Assembly: GCA_031257995.1 (NCBI GenBank)
Contig: JAIRNN010000195.1
Span: 1-7,263 of the forward strand
DNA length: 7,263 nucleotides
From: Spirochaetaceae bacterium
GTDB taxonomy: Bacteria > Spirochaetota > Spirochaetia > Treponematales > Breznakiellaceae
Reading direction: 5' to 3'
The translations under genes and the position numbers were made by a program. Below the pieces are notes generated by a model. The model searched no databases and had not been told where the DNA came from. It saw nothing but the letters and a program-made list of their open reading frames with translations. Below, piece by piece: positions 1 through 4,244 of the stretch. Each line of letters begins with the position of its first letter. Position 1 is the first letter of the stretch.

Positions 1-46
1 AAACCGCTGTGTCGCGCCGCCAACAAAACAAAAAAAATCCGCCTGA

Positions 47-211
47 GAAACCGCGCGCTATAGCGGAAGCGGTGAAACAGGCTGGCTGGGCGGCCCAAAA
101 ATGGCTTCCGGCGGCGGCCTTTCGGGACTCAAAACGGTCTGGAAGGGACTCCAAAAATTCTACACCTTGCTTGACTGCCACGTTTTGTTTGATTTTGTGG
201 GTCAAAGTTAG
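47..211 (+). pseudogene. Possible C-terminal coding remnant, family unknown
   Basis: The frame at position 47 is open from just after a TGA (44-46) to a TAG at 209-211. It ends with residues GLQKFYTLLDCHVLFDFVGQS. The aromatic and aliphatic composition (LKTVWKGLQKFYTLLDC) looks more protein-like than the overlapping frames. The stop is followed within two bases by a perfect 10-bp hairpin and then a T6 tract, as expected at the end of a real gene. An internal ATG lies at 101 without a convincing ribosome binding site. Another plus-strand frame is open from before position 9, so an ancestral gene may have been frameshifted near 44-100. I do not recognise the family; an old transposase tail is possible but unproven. 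The upstream part lies outside the window. Confidence 0.3.
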
Positions 212-212
212 C

Positions 213-276
213 GCTTACCCCCTCTGCGGGGGTAAGCCCCCCGCAACGCCCCCGGATCATTGCCGGGCAATTTTTT
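213..276 (+). terminator. Double hairpin with T6 tract, probable intrinsic terminator
   Basis: GCTTACCCCC (213-222) and GGGGGTAAGC (228-237) form a perfect 10-bp stem with a TCTGC loop. A second short stem, ATTGC (259-263) with GCAAT (267-271), or alternatively CCCGG with CCGGG, runs straight into T6 at 271-276. The location directly after the TAG at 209-211 suits a terminator for plus-strand transcription. The first hairpin also overlaps an interspersed C-rich repeat, so part of it may be repeat rather than dedicated terminator. Confidence 0.45.
215..255 (+). repeat. Interspersed C-rich repeat (CCCTCTG...GCAACGCCCCCG), copy 1
   Basis: The block TACCCCCTCTGYGGGG followed by CCCCCGCAACGCCCCCG matches a second copy at 2238-2280 in the same order. 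A shorter inverted copy of the GCAACGCCCCC core lies at 4378-4393. The three copies sit in gene-free DNA near different genes, as expected of a dispersed genomic repeat. Confidence 0.5.
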
Positions 277-319
277 GTGGATCTGTAAATGATGTTTTCA
301 TGCCTCATGGAGTATAGTA

Positions 320-458
320 TACTTGGCAGGAATAGCGCTGTCTGTGGGCGGCGTTGCGTCTGTAGACGGTACAATCACCGGAGTAGCATAGCTTGCCCGC
401 AGACAACAGCACTACTCTTGCCCCGCCGACACGCCGCCACAGTAAATAGTACGGTGAG
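320..458 (+). pseudogene. Decayed 3' end of a VNST-type lipoprotein/repeat gene
   Basis: One plus-strand frame reads SVGGVASVDGTITGVA and stops at a TAG near 388. The next frame continues to HAATVNSTV at about 434-458. The VDGT and VNST strings resemble the lipoprotein at 4783-6495 (LTVDGTLTA; C-terminal CTINSAV) and the degenerate DNA downstream of it (RHANTVNSTVNN). At base level, 31 bases at 428-458 match 6786-6816 at 26 positions by eye. The segment abuts the nifA stop codon (459-461) and shows no intact start, signal sequence or ribosome binding site. I read it as a frameshifted fragment, possibly left by recombination among paralogues. Short length limits certainty. Confidence 0.35.
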
Positions 459-2099
459 TTATCTCTGTCCCCGAAACGCCCGCCAACTGATGCCGTAGTG
501 GTGGAGGCGCAATCCCATTTGGCGTTCCGTGATGCCCAGCCGCGCCGCCGCTTGGGACATGTTGCCTTCGGTGATCTTGAGGGCCTCGGTGATCATCTCC
601 TTTTCCACGCGGGAGAGGGCCGATTCCAGGGTGGCGCCGGGCTCGGTGTTGGTGGAACGGGCGGTCTGGAGGCTGGGCGGCAGGTGGTAGGAGTGGATGA
701 CCATGTCGGTGGTGAGGATAACGGCGCGTTCGATACAGTTTTCCAATTCGCGGACATTGCCGGGCCATCTGTAACTGATGAGGAGGTCGATGGCCATTGA
801 GGAGATGCGCTTGATGAGTTTGCCGTTCTTTTGGGCGTATTTTTCGGAGAAGTGGTCGGCGAGAAGCATGATGTCGCTCTTTCGCTGGCAGAGCGGCGGG
901 ATGACGAGGGGAAACACGTTGAGGCGGTAGAACAAGTCCTCGCGGAAACGCCCCTCTTTCATCTCGTCTTCGAGGTCCTTGTTCGTCGCGGCGATCACCC
1001 GCACGTCAACCTTTACCGTGCCGCTGCCTCCGACGCGCTCAATCTCCCGTTCCTGTAAGACCCGGAGCAGTTTCACCTGCATCTGCGGGGGCAGCTCGCC
1101 GATCTCGTCCAGAAAAAGCGTTCCCGTATGCGCTGCCTCAAACTTGCCGATGTGTCTGCTCGACGCGCCGGTAAACGCCCCTTTCTCGTGACCAAAAAGC
1201 TCGCTCTCGATAATCGACTCAGGCAGGGCCGCGCAGTTAATCTTGATAAAAGGGCTGTCTGCCCGGCGCGAAAGCCGCTGAATCTCGGCGGCGACAAGCT
1301 CCTTTCCCGTACCGCTTTCCCCGATGACCAGCACCGTCGCCTCGCTCGGCGCGACCTGCTTCACCATCTGGTATATGTCCCGCATCACGCTGGATGTCCC
1401 GATGATTCGGCTCCCCTCTCCGATTACGCCGCCGGGTATCTTCTCGCCGCCGCCATCCGCGCCTTGCGCCGTACCCCGGCTTGGCGGGAAACGCCGAAAA
1501 CCGCGCAAACTCCGGTAATTTCCCTCGGCGGCCTCTATCTTCCATTGCTCTTCGAGTATCCGTTCCCGCAGTTTGGCCGAATCCGCGATAATCGCCGACA
1601 CCTTCTCCAGAAACCCCCGGTCCGCAACCCGAACCGCGCCCGCATCGTCCCCGGCGATATGCCGCTCCGCGCTTAGTGTCCCGATCACCGCCCCGCCGGA
1701 ACGAATCGGCACACAATAGTACGTCTTCCCCGCCATATCCTTTCGAGTCCGGTTCTTCGCGCGATTCAAAAAACGCCCCTCCTGCGACAGATCACTCACC
1801 GTAATCGGCAAACCCGTCTCGAACACTCGTCCGACAAGCCCTTCTCCCAGCCGGTAGATACCCCGCTCCTTCTCCTCCACCGAAAGCCCGTCTGCCTCCT
1901 CAATCTTGAGCAGTCCCGTCTCCCGGTCAAGCAATGTTACCATCCCCCAGGACAGCCCCGCCCGCATCTCAAGGATCCCCAACATCGGAGAAAGCGCGTT
2001 GCGCAGGTCAACGTGTTTGTCAAACGTCCGTGCAATCTCAAAAAGCGTCTCCAGTTCCCTGCGCTCTCCGTAGTCATCGTCAGCCAGTCTTTCCATCAT
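459..2099 (-). CDS. nifA: NifA-type sigma-54-dependent transcriptional activator
   Basis: This is a bacterial enhancer-binding protein of 546 residues that would use ATP hydrolysis to open sigma-54 RNA polymerase promoters, by family the nitrogen-fixation (nif) genes. Visible in order: an N-terminal GAF-type sensor (about 15-180, with YRLGEGLVGRV and RFLNR typical of NifA); a Gly/Arg-rich linker (198-227); and an AAA+ domain with Walker A GESGTGKE (260-267), the sigma-54 contact loop GAFTGA (307-312), Walker B LFLDE (328-332) and RWPGNVREL (444-452). A C-terminal helix-turn-helix follows, in which GITERQMGLRLHHYGI is characteristic of NifA. The linker before the HTH has no cysteine, unlike the oxygen-sensing rhizobial NifA type. 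The usual PPLRER reads PPLCQR (402-407). The frame is open upstream to a possible ATG at 2213, but the extra 38 residues are Pro/Arg-rich hairpin DNA, so I favour ATG 2097-2099 (or the adjacent 2094-2096). Neither has a clear Shine-Dalgarno. No other nif gene lies in the window. Confidence 0.85.
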   Translation of the reverse strand: MMERLADDDYGERRELETLFEIARTFDKHVDLRNALSPMLGILEMRAGLSWGMVTLLDRETGLLKIEEADGLSVEEKERGIYRLGEGLVGRVFETGLPITVSDLSQEGRFLNRAKNRTRKDMAGKTYYCVPIRSGGAVIGTLSAERHIAGDDAGAVRVADRGFLEKVSAIIADSAKLRERILEEQWKIEAAEGNYRSLRGFRRFPPSRGTAQGADGGGEKIPGGVIGEGSRIIGTSSVMRDIYQMVKQVAPSEATVLVIGESGTGKELVAAEIQRLSRRADSPFIKINCAALPESIIESELFGHEKGAFTGASSRHIGKFEAAHTGTLFLDEIGELPPQMQVKLLRVLQEREIERVGGSGTVKVDVRVIAATNKDLEDEMKEGRFREDLFYRLNVFPLVIPPLCQRKSDIMLLADHFSEKYAQKNGKLIKRISSMAIDLLISYRWPGNVRELENCIERAVILTTDMVIHSYHLPPSLQTARSTNTEPGATLESALSRVEKEMITEALKITEGNMSQAAARLGITERQMGLRLHHYGISWRAFRGQR

Positions 2100-2122
2100 A
2101 TACGCCCATTTTACGACATTTT

Positions 2123-2138
2123 TGTAGTTTGGTGTACA
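2123..2138. promoter_or_regulatory. TGT-N10-ACA site upstream of nifA, candidate NifA UAS
   Basis: TGT (2123-2125), ten bases, then ACA (2136-2138) match the published NifA upstream activator consensus TGT-N10-ACA. The site is 24 bases upstream of the preferred nifA start, closer than a typical enhancer, so autorepression or coincidence is as likely as activation. The pattern is expected about once or twice by chance in a window this size; one other occurrence sits at 10-25. I saw no -24/-12 sigma-54 promoter (TGGCAC-N5-TTGCA type) between it and the upstream gene. Confidence 0.25.
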
Positions 2139-2145
2139 AGAAGGC

Positions 2146-2161
2146 GGGGGAATCCTCCCCC
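2146..2161. repeat. G/C hairpin in the nifA leader
   Basis: GGGGGA (2146-2151) and TCCCCC (2156-2161) make a perfect 6-bp stem with a 4-base loop, about 47 bases upstream of the nifA ATG. If transcription starts upstream, the nifA leader RNA would carry this stem. A similar-looking hairpin (GAGGGG with CCCCTC) lies at 4579-4597. Confidence 0.4.
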
Positions 2162-2193
2162 TCGCTTCGGACACGCGCTCCGGTCGATATGTC

Positions 2194-2208
2194 CGCACTT
2201 TCAGTGCG
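2194..2208. repeat. Short hairpin CGCACT-ttc-AGTGCG
   Basis: A perfect 6-bp stem with a 3-base loop in the gene-free 2100-2406 spacer. This spacer contains no supportable gene; it is made of hairpins and interspersed repeats between the transposase relative and nifA. Confidence 0.4.
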
Positions 2209-2237
2209 TCCACACCTCCCTCCGCTTGGTCCTCCGC

Positions 2238-2280
2238 TACTCCCTCTGTGGGGCGCTACCGCCCCCGCAACGCCCCCGTC
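2238..2280 (+). repeat. Interspersed C-rich repeat, copy 2
   Basis: CCCTCTGTGGGG followed by GCCCCCGCAACGCCCCCG repeats the arrangement at 215-255 in the same orientation. It lies in the spacer upstream of nifA. Confidence 0.5.
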
Positions 2281-2294
2281 TCTATCCCCGACCA

Positions 2295-2328
2295 TTATCA
2301 ATTTTCCATTCCCCCGAAAGGGGAATGG
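2295..2328 (+). repeat. TCAATTTTC hairpin repeat, copy 1
   Basis: A stretch reading ATCAATTTTCCATTCCCC leads into a perfect 9-bp stem, CCATTCCCC (2306-2314) with GGGGAATGG (2320-2328), around a CGAAA loop. The same arrangement of TCAATTTTC plus a C-rich/G-rich hairpin with CGAA at the apex recurs at 3961-3991. There is no T-run on either side, so it is not an obvious terminator, although it could block transcription running from the upstream minus-strand gene into nifA. Confidence 0.5.
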
Positions 2329-2406
2329 GCAGACTTCTCCTGCGGCCATCTTTGGCCGGAACGCTTGAAGCTGCCTGTAACCCCCTTTTGGCCGTGATCC
2401 GGGCCG

Positions 2407-2913
2407 TTAGCCGGGCGGGGACGCGGGTTTAGGGGTGATTTCGAACGAAAGACGGTTGTCCACTGCCATCCCGTTCGTCCGGGGGCTGCCCCAAGAGAAC
2501 GTGTAGGTTATGACCTCCGGTACCGGCGTTTCCGCCAACGTTTTCACCGCCTCCCAGTCCACTTCCTCCGTCCCCTCAGGCGGCCCTCCCCACAAGATCT
2601 CCGACTCGTACCGCTCTCCCCAGACGTGCCCAAGCCGTCCCGTCCGAACGTTAAACCGCACCGAGAACGTTTGTTTCAGCCACTGCATTATCAGCGGCAG
2701 TTGCAACCCGTCGTCGGGCTTAATGTAAAATGACACACATTCGCGCTCAATTTGAAGCCCGCGCATCTCGAAGCCGTAACGCCTTTTCGTCTCGCAAAGC
2801 ACGCGGAGGAAGAGCGTCCCGGCTTCCGGCAACTGGAACAAGGGCTCGCTGATATTAACCGCCGTCCGCACTTTGTACCAGACATGCTCAGCTAATTCTC
2901 TTTGTTGGCGCAT
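2407..2913 (-). CDS. RAYT/IS200-like Y1 transposase relative, catalytic residues apparently lost
   Basis: The 168-residue product has the body plan of REP-associated tyrosine transposases: a start followed by WYKVRTAVN, then EPLF, a central strand, IMQWLKQTFSVRFN, and GRLGHVWGERYESEIL. In active family members the central strand carries H-x-H before a Pro. Here the aligned residues read C-V-S (59-61) in ECVSFYIKP. The catalytic Tyr about five residues before the conserved Asn (88) is Phe (83). All three changes suggest loss of DNA nicking but possible retention of DNA or RNA hairpin binding. I chose ATG 2911-2913 because AGGAGG lies eight bases upstream; the in-frame GTG at 2931 has no such site. 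The length is usual for RAYT proteins. The gene is single-copy here and not flanked by matching terminal repeats, which fits a RAYT or domesticated gene rather than an insertion sequence. The structured repeats that follow it to the right are candidate partners. Alignments were made by eye. Confidence 0.75.
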   Translation of the reverse strand: MRQQRELAEHVWYKVRTAVNISEPLFQLPEAGTLFLRVLCETKRRYGFEMRGLQIERECVSFYIKPDDGLQLPLIMQWLKQTFSVRFNVRTGRLGHVWGERYESEILWGGPPEGTEEVDWEAVKTLAETPVPEVITYTFSWGSPRTNGMAVDNRLSFEITPKPASPPG

Positions 2914-2921
2914 ATACAATG

Positions 2922-2960
2922 CCTCCTGCACTATATATATGCGGTTGTCAGCCGTAGTGC
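2922..2960 (-). promoter_or_regulatory. Leader of the transposase relative: strong RBS plus dyad
   Basis: On the minus strand a consensus AGGAGG (2922-2927) precedes the ATG at 2913. Just upstream an AT-rich TATATATA stretch (2932-2939) could serve as a -10 region, although I see no good -35 at the right distance. GCACTA (2928-2933) and TAGTGC (2955-2960) form a perfect 6-bp inverted repeat enclosing the AT-rich stretch, consistent with an operator or leader hairpin for self-regulation. That role is inferred. Confidence 0.35.
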
Positions 2961-3001
2961 TTTAATCTGACGGGAAAAAAGGGTGAAAAAGATGAAAAAG
3001 T

Positions 3002-3077
3002 CCGCAGATTACACAAATTAAGAGGGATGCGATGTGAAAAATCCGCGTCCGTCCGTGTCATCCGTGTTCATCTGCGG
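3002..3077. repeat. Long imperfect inverted repeat (CCGCAGAT...ATCTGCGG)
   Basis: CCGCAGAT (3002-3009) pairs perfectly with ATCTGCGG (3070-3077). Inside it, ACAC (3011-3014) pairs with GTGT (3064-3067) across a small asymmetry. The wording (CCGCAGATTACACAAATT, then ATCCGCGTCC...TCCGTGTTCATCTGCGG) has the style of dispersed intergenic inverted repeats found in many bacterial genomes. It sits about 90 bases upstream of the transposase relative, where a RAYT-associated REP element would be expected. Confidence 0.55.
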
Positions 3078-3163
3078 TTCCCATAATCCAAGCCGTCTGT
3101 AGTAAACCGTGATGTCCGTAAAAAATTTGCTCTTTTTTCATTTTTTTTCACGTTTTTTGGGGG

Positions 3164-3199
3164 CACCCGCTTGACAAAAATTTTCGGGTGTGGTATAAA
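3164..3199 (+). promoter_or_regulatory. Near-consensus sigma-70 promoter with dyad around the -35 box
   Basis: TTGACA (3171-3176), a 17-base spacer and TATAAA (3194-3199) make the best promoter in the window. CACCCG (3164-3169) and CGGGTG (3185-3190) form a perfect inverted repeat bracketing the -35 box, and the spacer contains the palindrome AAAATTTT (3177-3184). This geometry suggests a repressor operator. Transcription should start near 3206 and run rightward into DNA with no recognisable gene. Confidence 0.6.
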
Positions 3200-3205
3200 G
3201 GCATT

Positions 3206-3345
3206 ATCGTCCTGAATGTTGGGACGGGATTGTTGTTTACAGGGCAATAGTTGTATATGAAGAAAGTGCTTTTTTTAACGTATTCTCTCCTCGCGGACTC
3301 TTTTCGTTTAAAAAGACCCCCCCCCCCTCAGATGGGTTTTTACGC
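3206..3345 (+). ncRNA. Candidate small RNA or orphan leader transcript
   Basis: The span starts at the predicted transcription start of the promoter at 3171-3199. It opens with a possible 5' stem, CGTCC (3208-3212) with GGACG (3222-3226). It could end at a terminator-like arrangement in which AAAAA-GA-CCC before and within the C11 tract pairs with GGG-TTTTT (3334-3341). No recognised RNA family matches what I can see. The alternative is that this is the truncated leader of a gene deleted or overwritten by the repeats downstream. Confidence 0.3.
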
Positions 3346-3364
3346 CCCTAAACACCCCTTGTAG
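3257..3364 (+). CDS. Possible small ORF with hydrophobic N-terminus, spanning a C11 tract
   Basis: ATG at 3257 opens a 35-codon frame beginning MKKVLFLTYSLLADSF, which resembles a cut-down signal peptide (Lys-Lys then a hydrophobic stretch). It then runs through eleven C bases (3317-3327), read as consecutive prolines, to a TAG at 3362-3364. AGGG at 3241-3244 is a weak and somewhat distant ribosome binding site. A gain or loss of C would change the C-terminus. It could be the remaining 5' end of a lost lipoprotein gene or a chance frame; I lean to a remnant. Confidence 0.2.
   Translation: MKKVLFLTYSLLADSFRLKRPPPPQMGFYAPKHPL
3317..3327. repeat. Homopolymeric C11 tract
   Basis: Eleven consecutive C bases (G11 on the other strand) lie about 110 bases downstream of a strong promoter. 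Tracts of this length are prone to slipped-strand change, and poly-G tracts control phase variation in Treponema pallidum. Here no confirmed coding gene crosses it. Confidence 0.6.
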
Positions 3365-3376
3365 GTCCTGTTTAGG
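3347..3376. repeat. Inverted repeat CCTAAACA / TGTTTAGG
   Basis: CCTAAACA (3347-3354) and TGTTTAGG (3369-3376) are perfect 8-bp arms with a 14-base loop, followed by T-rich but interrupted sequence (CCCTTTTCACGGGGTTTTTCCC). It may serve as a second weak terminator for rightward transcription. Confidence 0.4.
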
Positions 3377-3438
3377 CCCTTTTCACGGGGTTTTTCCCTT
3401 CTTTCAATTCCCCTTTTTCCGCGTTTCACGGGATTCTC

Positions 3439-3584
3439 GCATGCCGGAAACAGTGCTCATAAACACGCCGGCCTTCCTCCTCAAACCCATAAAAGAAGGG
3501 CCGCCCGTGGACGGCCTTCCGTTTTCATCGGTCCCGGTATTCTCATCCGGGTTGGGATTACCGTCGTTGAGCGTTGTTTTGGGC
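3439..3584 (+). repeat. 145-bp direct repeat with conserved hairpin, copy 1
   Basis: Copy 1 starts GCATGCCGGAAACAGTGCTC and ends TTGAGCGTTGTTTTGGGC; two further copies start at 3737 and 3993. Shared landmarks are CCGGAAACAG(T/C)GCTCATAA near the left end, AAGAAGGG(C/T)(C/T)G-N8-(C/T)GG(C/T)CTTCCG in the middle, and GAGCGTTGTTT at the right end. The central hairpin pairs A3497-G3503 with C3512-T3518 around the loop CCCGTGGA. GCCGG near the left end can also pair with CCGGC about 25 bases on. Copies 1 and 3 share a plus-strand frame, but their differences are spread over all codon positions, which argues against coding. Confidence 0.65.
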
Positions 3585-3609
3585 AGAAAACATATTGGAT
3601 TTTTAATAG

Positions 3610-3714
3610 CCACGAACCACACGAACAGGCACGAATGTTTATTTTGCGGTTTTTTTATTCCGTTCGTGTGGTTGCGGGCCATAGGCCCGTTGTGGTTTGT
3701 GGTTTCTTTCGTGG
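3610..3714. repeat. Nested inverted repeat of the CCACGAACCACACGAAC type
   Basis: AACCACACGAAC (3615-3626) pairs perfectly over 12 bp with GTTCGTGTGGTT (3662-3673). CCACGAA (3610-3616) also pairs with TTCGTGG (3708-3714). Between them CGGGCC-ata-GGCCCG (3675-3689) is a separate perfect hairpin. The whole element sits between copies 1 and 2 of the 145-bp repeat. CACGAA-rich inverted repeats of this style occur as dispersed intergenic elements in various bacteria. No gene is supported inside. Confidence 0.6.
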
Positions 3715-3736
3715 TTCCGCGTTTCGCTGGTGGTTC

Positions 3737-3881
3737 GCATGCCGGAAACAGCGCTCATAAACACGGCAACTCTCCTCCTCAAATCCAAAAAAGAAGGGTT
3801 GTCCGTGGGCGGCCTTCCGTTATTCACGGGTCCGGTTTTGTGCTGGGGCTGGGACCGCCGTCTTTGAGCGTTGTTTCGGGC
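3737..3881 (+). repeat. 145-bp direct repeat with conserved hairpin, copy 2
   Basis: Same landmarks as copy 1. In the central hairpin the left arm changed CC to TT (3799-3800), and both bases still pair as U-G with GG at 3811-3812. The stem A3795-G3801 with C3810-T3816 and its 8-base loop are retained. This copy is in a different reading frame from copies 1 and 3, further evidence against a coding function. Confidence 0.65.
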
Positions 3882-3960
3882 GGGCGCGCGCGTTGCGCGA
3901 ATGGAAAAGGGAAAATGATGGGAATAGAACACGCGGTCTCAAAATCAGGTCGTTATCCGT

Positions 3961-3991
3961 TGTCAATTTTCAATTTCCCCCGAAGGGGGAA
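3961..3991 (+). repeat. TCAATTTTC hairpin repeat, copy 2
   Basis: TGTCAATTTTCAATT leads into TTCCCCC (3975-3981) pairing with GGGGGAA (3985-3991) around GAA. It corresponds to the element at 2295-2328 and ends directly against copy 3 of the 145-bp repeat, giving a composite of two repeat families. Confidence 0.5.
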
Positions 3992-3992
3992 C

Positions 3993-4136
3993 GCGCCGGA
4001 AACAGCGCTCATAAGTACGGCGGCCTTCCTCCGAAAAGCCAAGAAAGAAGGGCCGTCCGTGGATGGTCTTCCGTTTTCCTACGGGCTCAGGTTTACGCCG
4101 GGTCCGGGATTGCCGTCAATGAGCGTTGTTTTCGGC
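3993..4136 (+). repeat. 145-bp direct repeat with conserved hairpin, copy 3
   Basis: Same landmarks as copies 1 and 2, beginning GCGCCGGAAACAGCGCTCAT and ending GAGCGTTGTTTTCGGC. In the central hairpin the right arm changed at two positions (T4064, T4067), each giving a G-U pair. The stem A4049-G4055 with T4064-T4070 and the 8-base loop TCCGTGGA are kept. Confidence 0.65.
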
Positions 4137-4181
4137 GCGTTTACTGCGAAGGGCTTTGTCAGGGACAGTAGCCGCGTTCCT

Positions 4182-4244
4182 TCTGGGAGGCAGTGCATGC
4201 TCCGGCTGCGCCTTCGCTTAGCAATGCCTCCCAGAGGGAGGCGT
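4182..4244. promoter_or_regulatory. Three-arm alternative-pairing structure
   Basis: Arm A (4182-4196, TCTGGGAGGCAGTGC) pairs with arm B (4221-4235, GCAATGCCTCCCAGA) at 14 of 15 positions around a 24-base loop. Most of arm B (4224-4232) also pairs with arm C (4236-4244, GGGAGGCGT) in a 9-bp stem with a 3-base AGA loop. The A-B and B-C folds exclude each other, as in attenuators and switches. No T-run or ribosome binding site follows closely, so a switch function is only a possibility; a repeat cluster is the alternative. Confidence 0.45.

Noticed and set aside
9..317. Plus-strand 102-codon frame at the left end
   Set aside because: It runs through the terminator-like hairpins and T6 tract, and its basic, low-complexity start has no ribosome binding site. 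The overlapping frame ending at 211 fits the terminator better.
2100..2213. N-terminal extension of nifA to the ATG at 2213
   Set aside because: The extra residues are Pro/Arg-rich, encoded by hairpin DNA, and do not resemble NifA N-termini. The family-like sequence begins just after the ATG pair at 2094-2099.
2407..2913. Complete insertion sequence around the transposase relative
   Set aside because: No matching terminal repeats or target duplications are visible around the gene, and the catalytic residues appear to be missing, so a mobile IS is not supported.
3439..4136. CRISPR array
   Set aside because: Only three diverged copies of about 145 bp with intervals of 150 to 110 bases filled by other repeats. 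No short identical repeats, regular spacers or cas genes are present.
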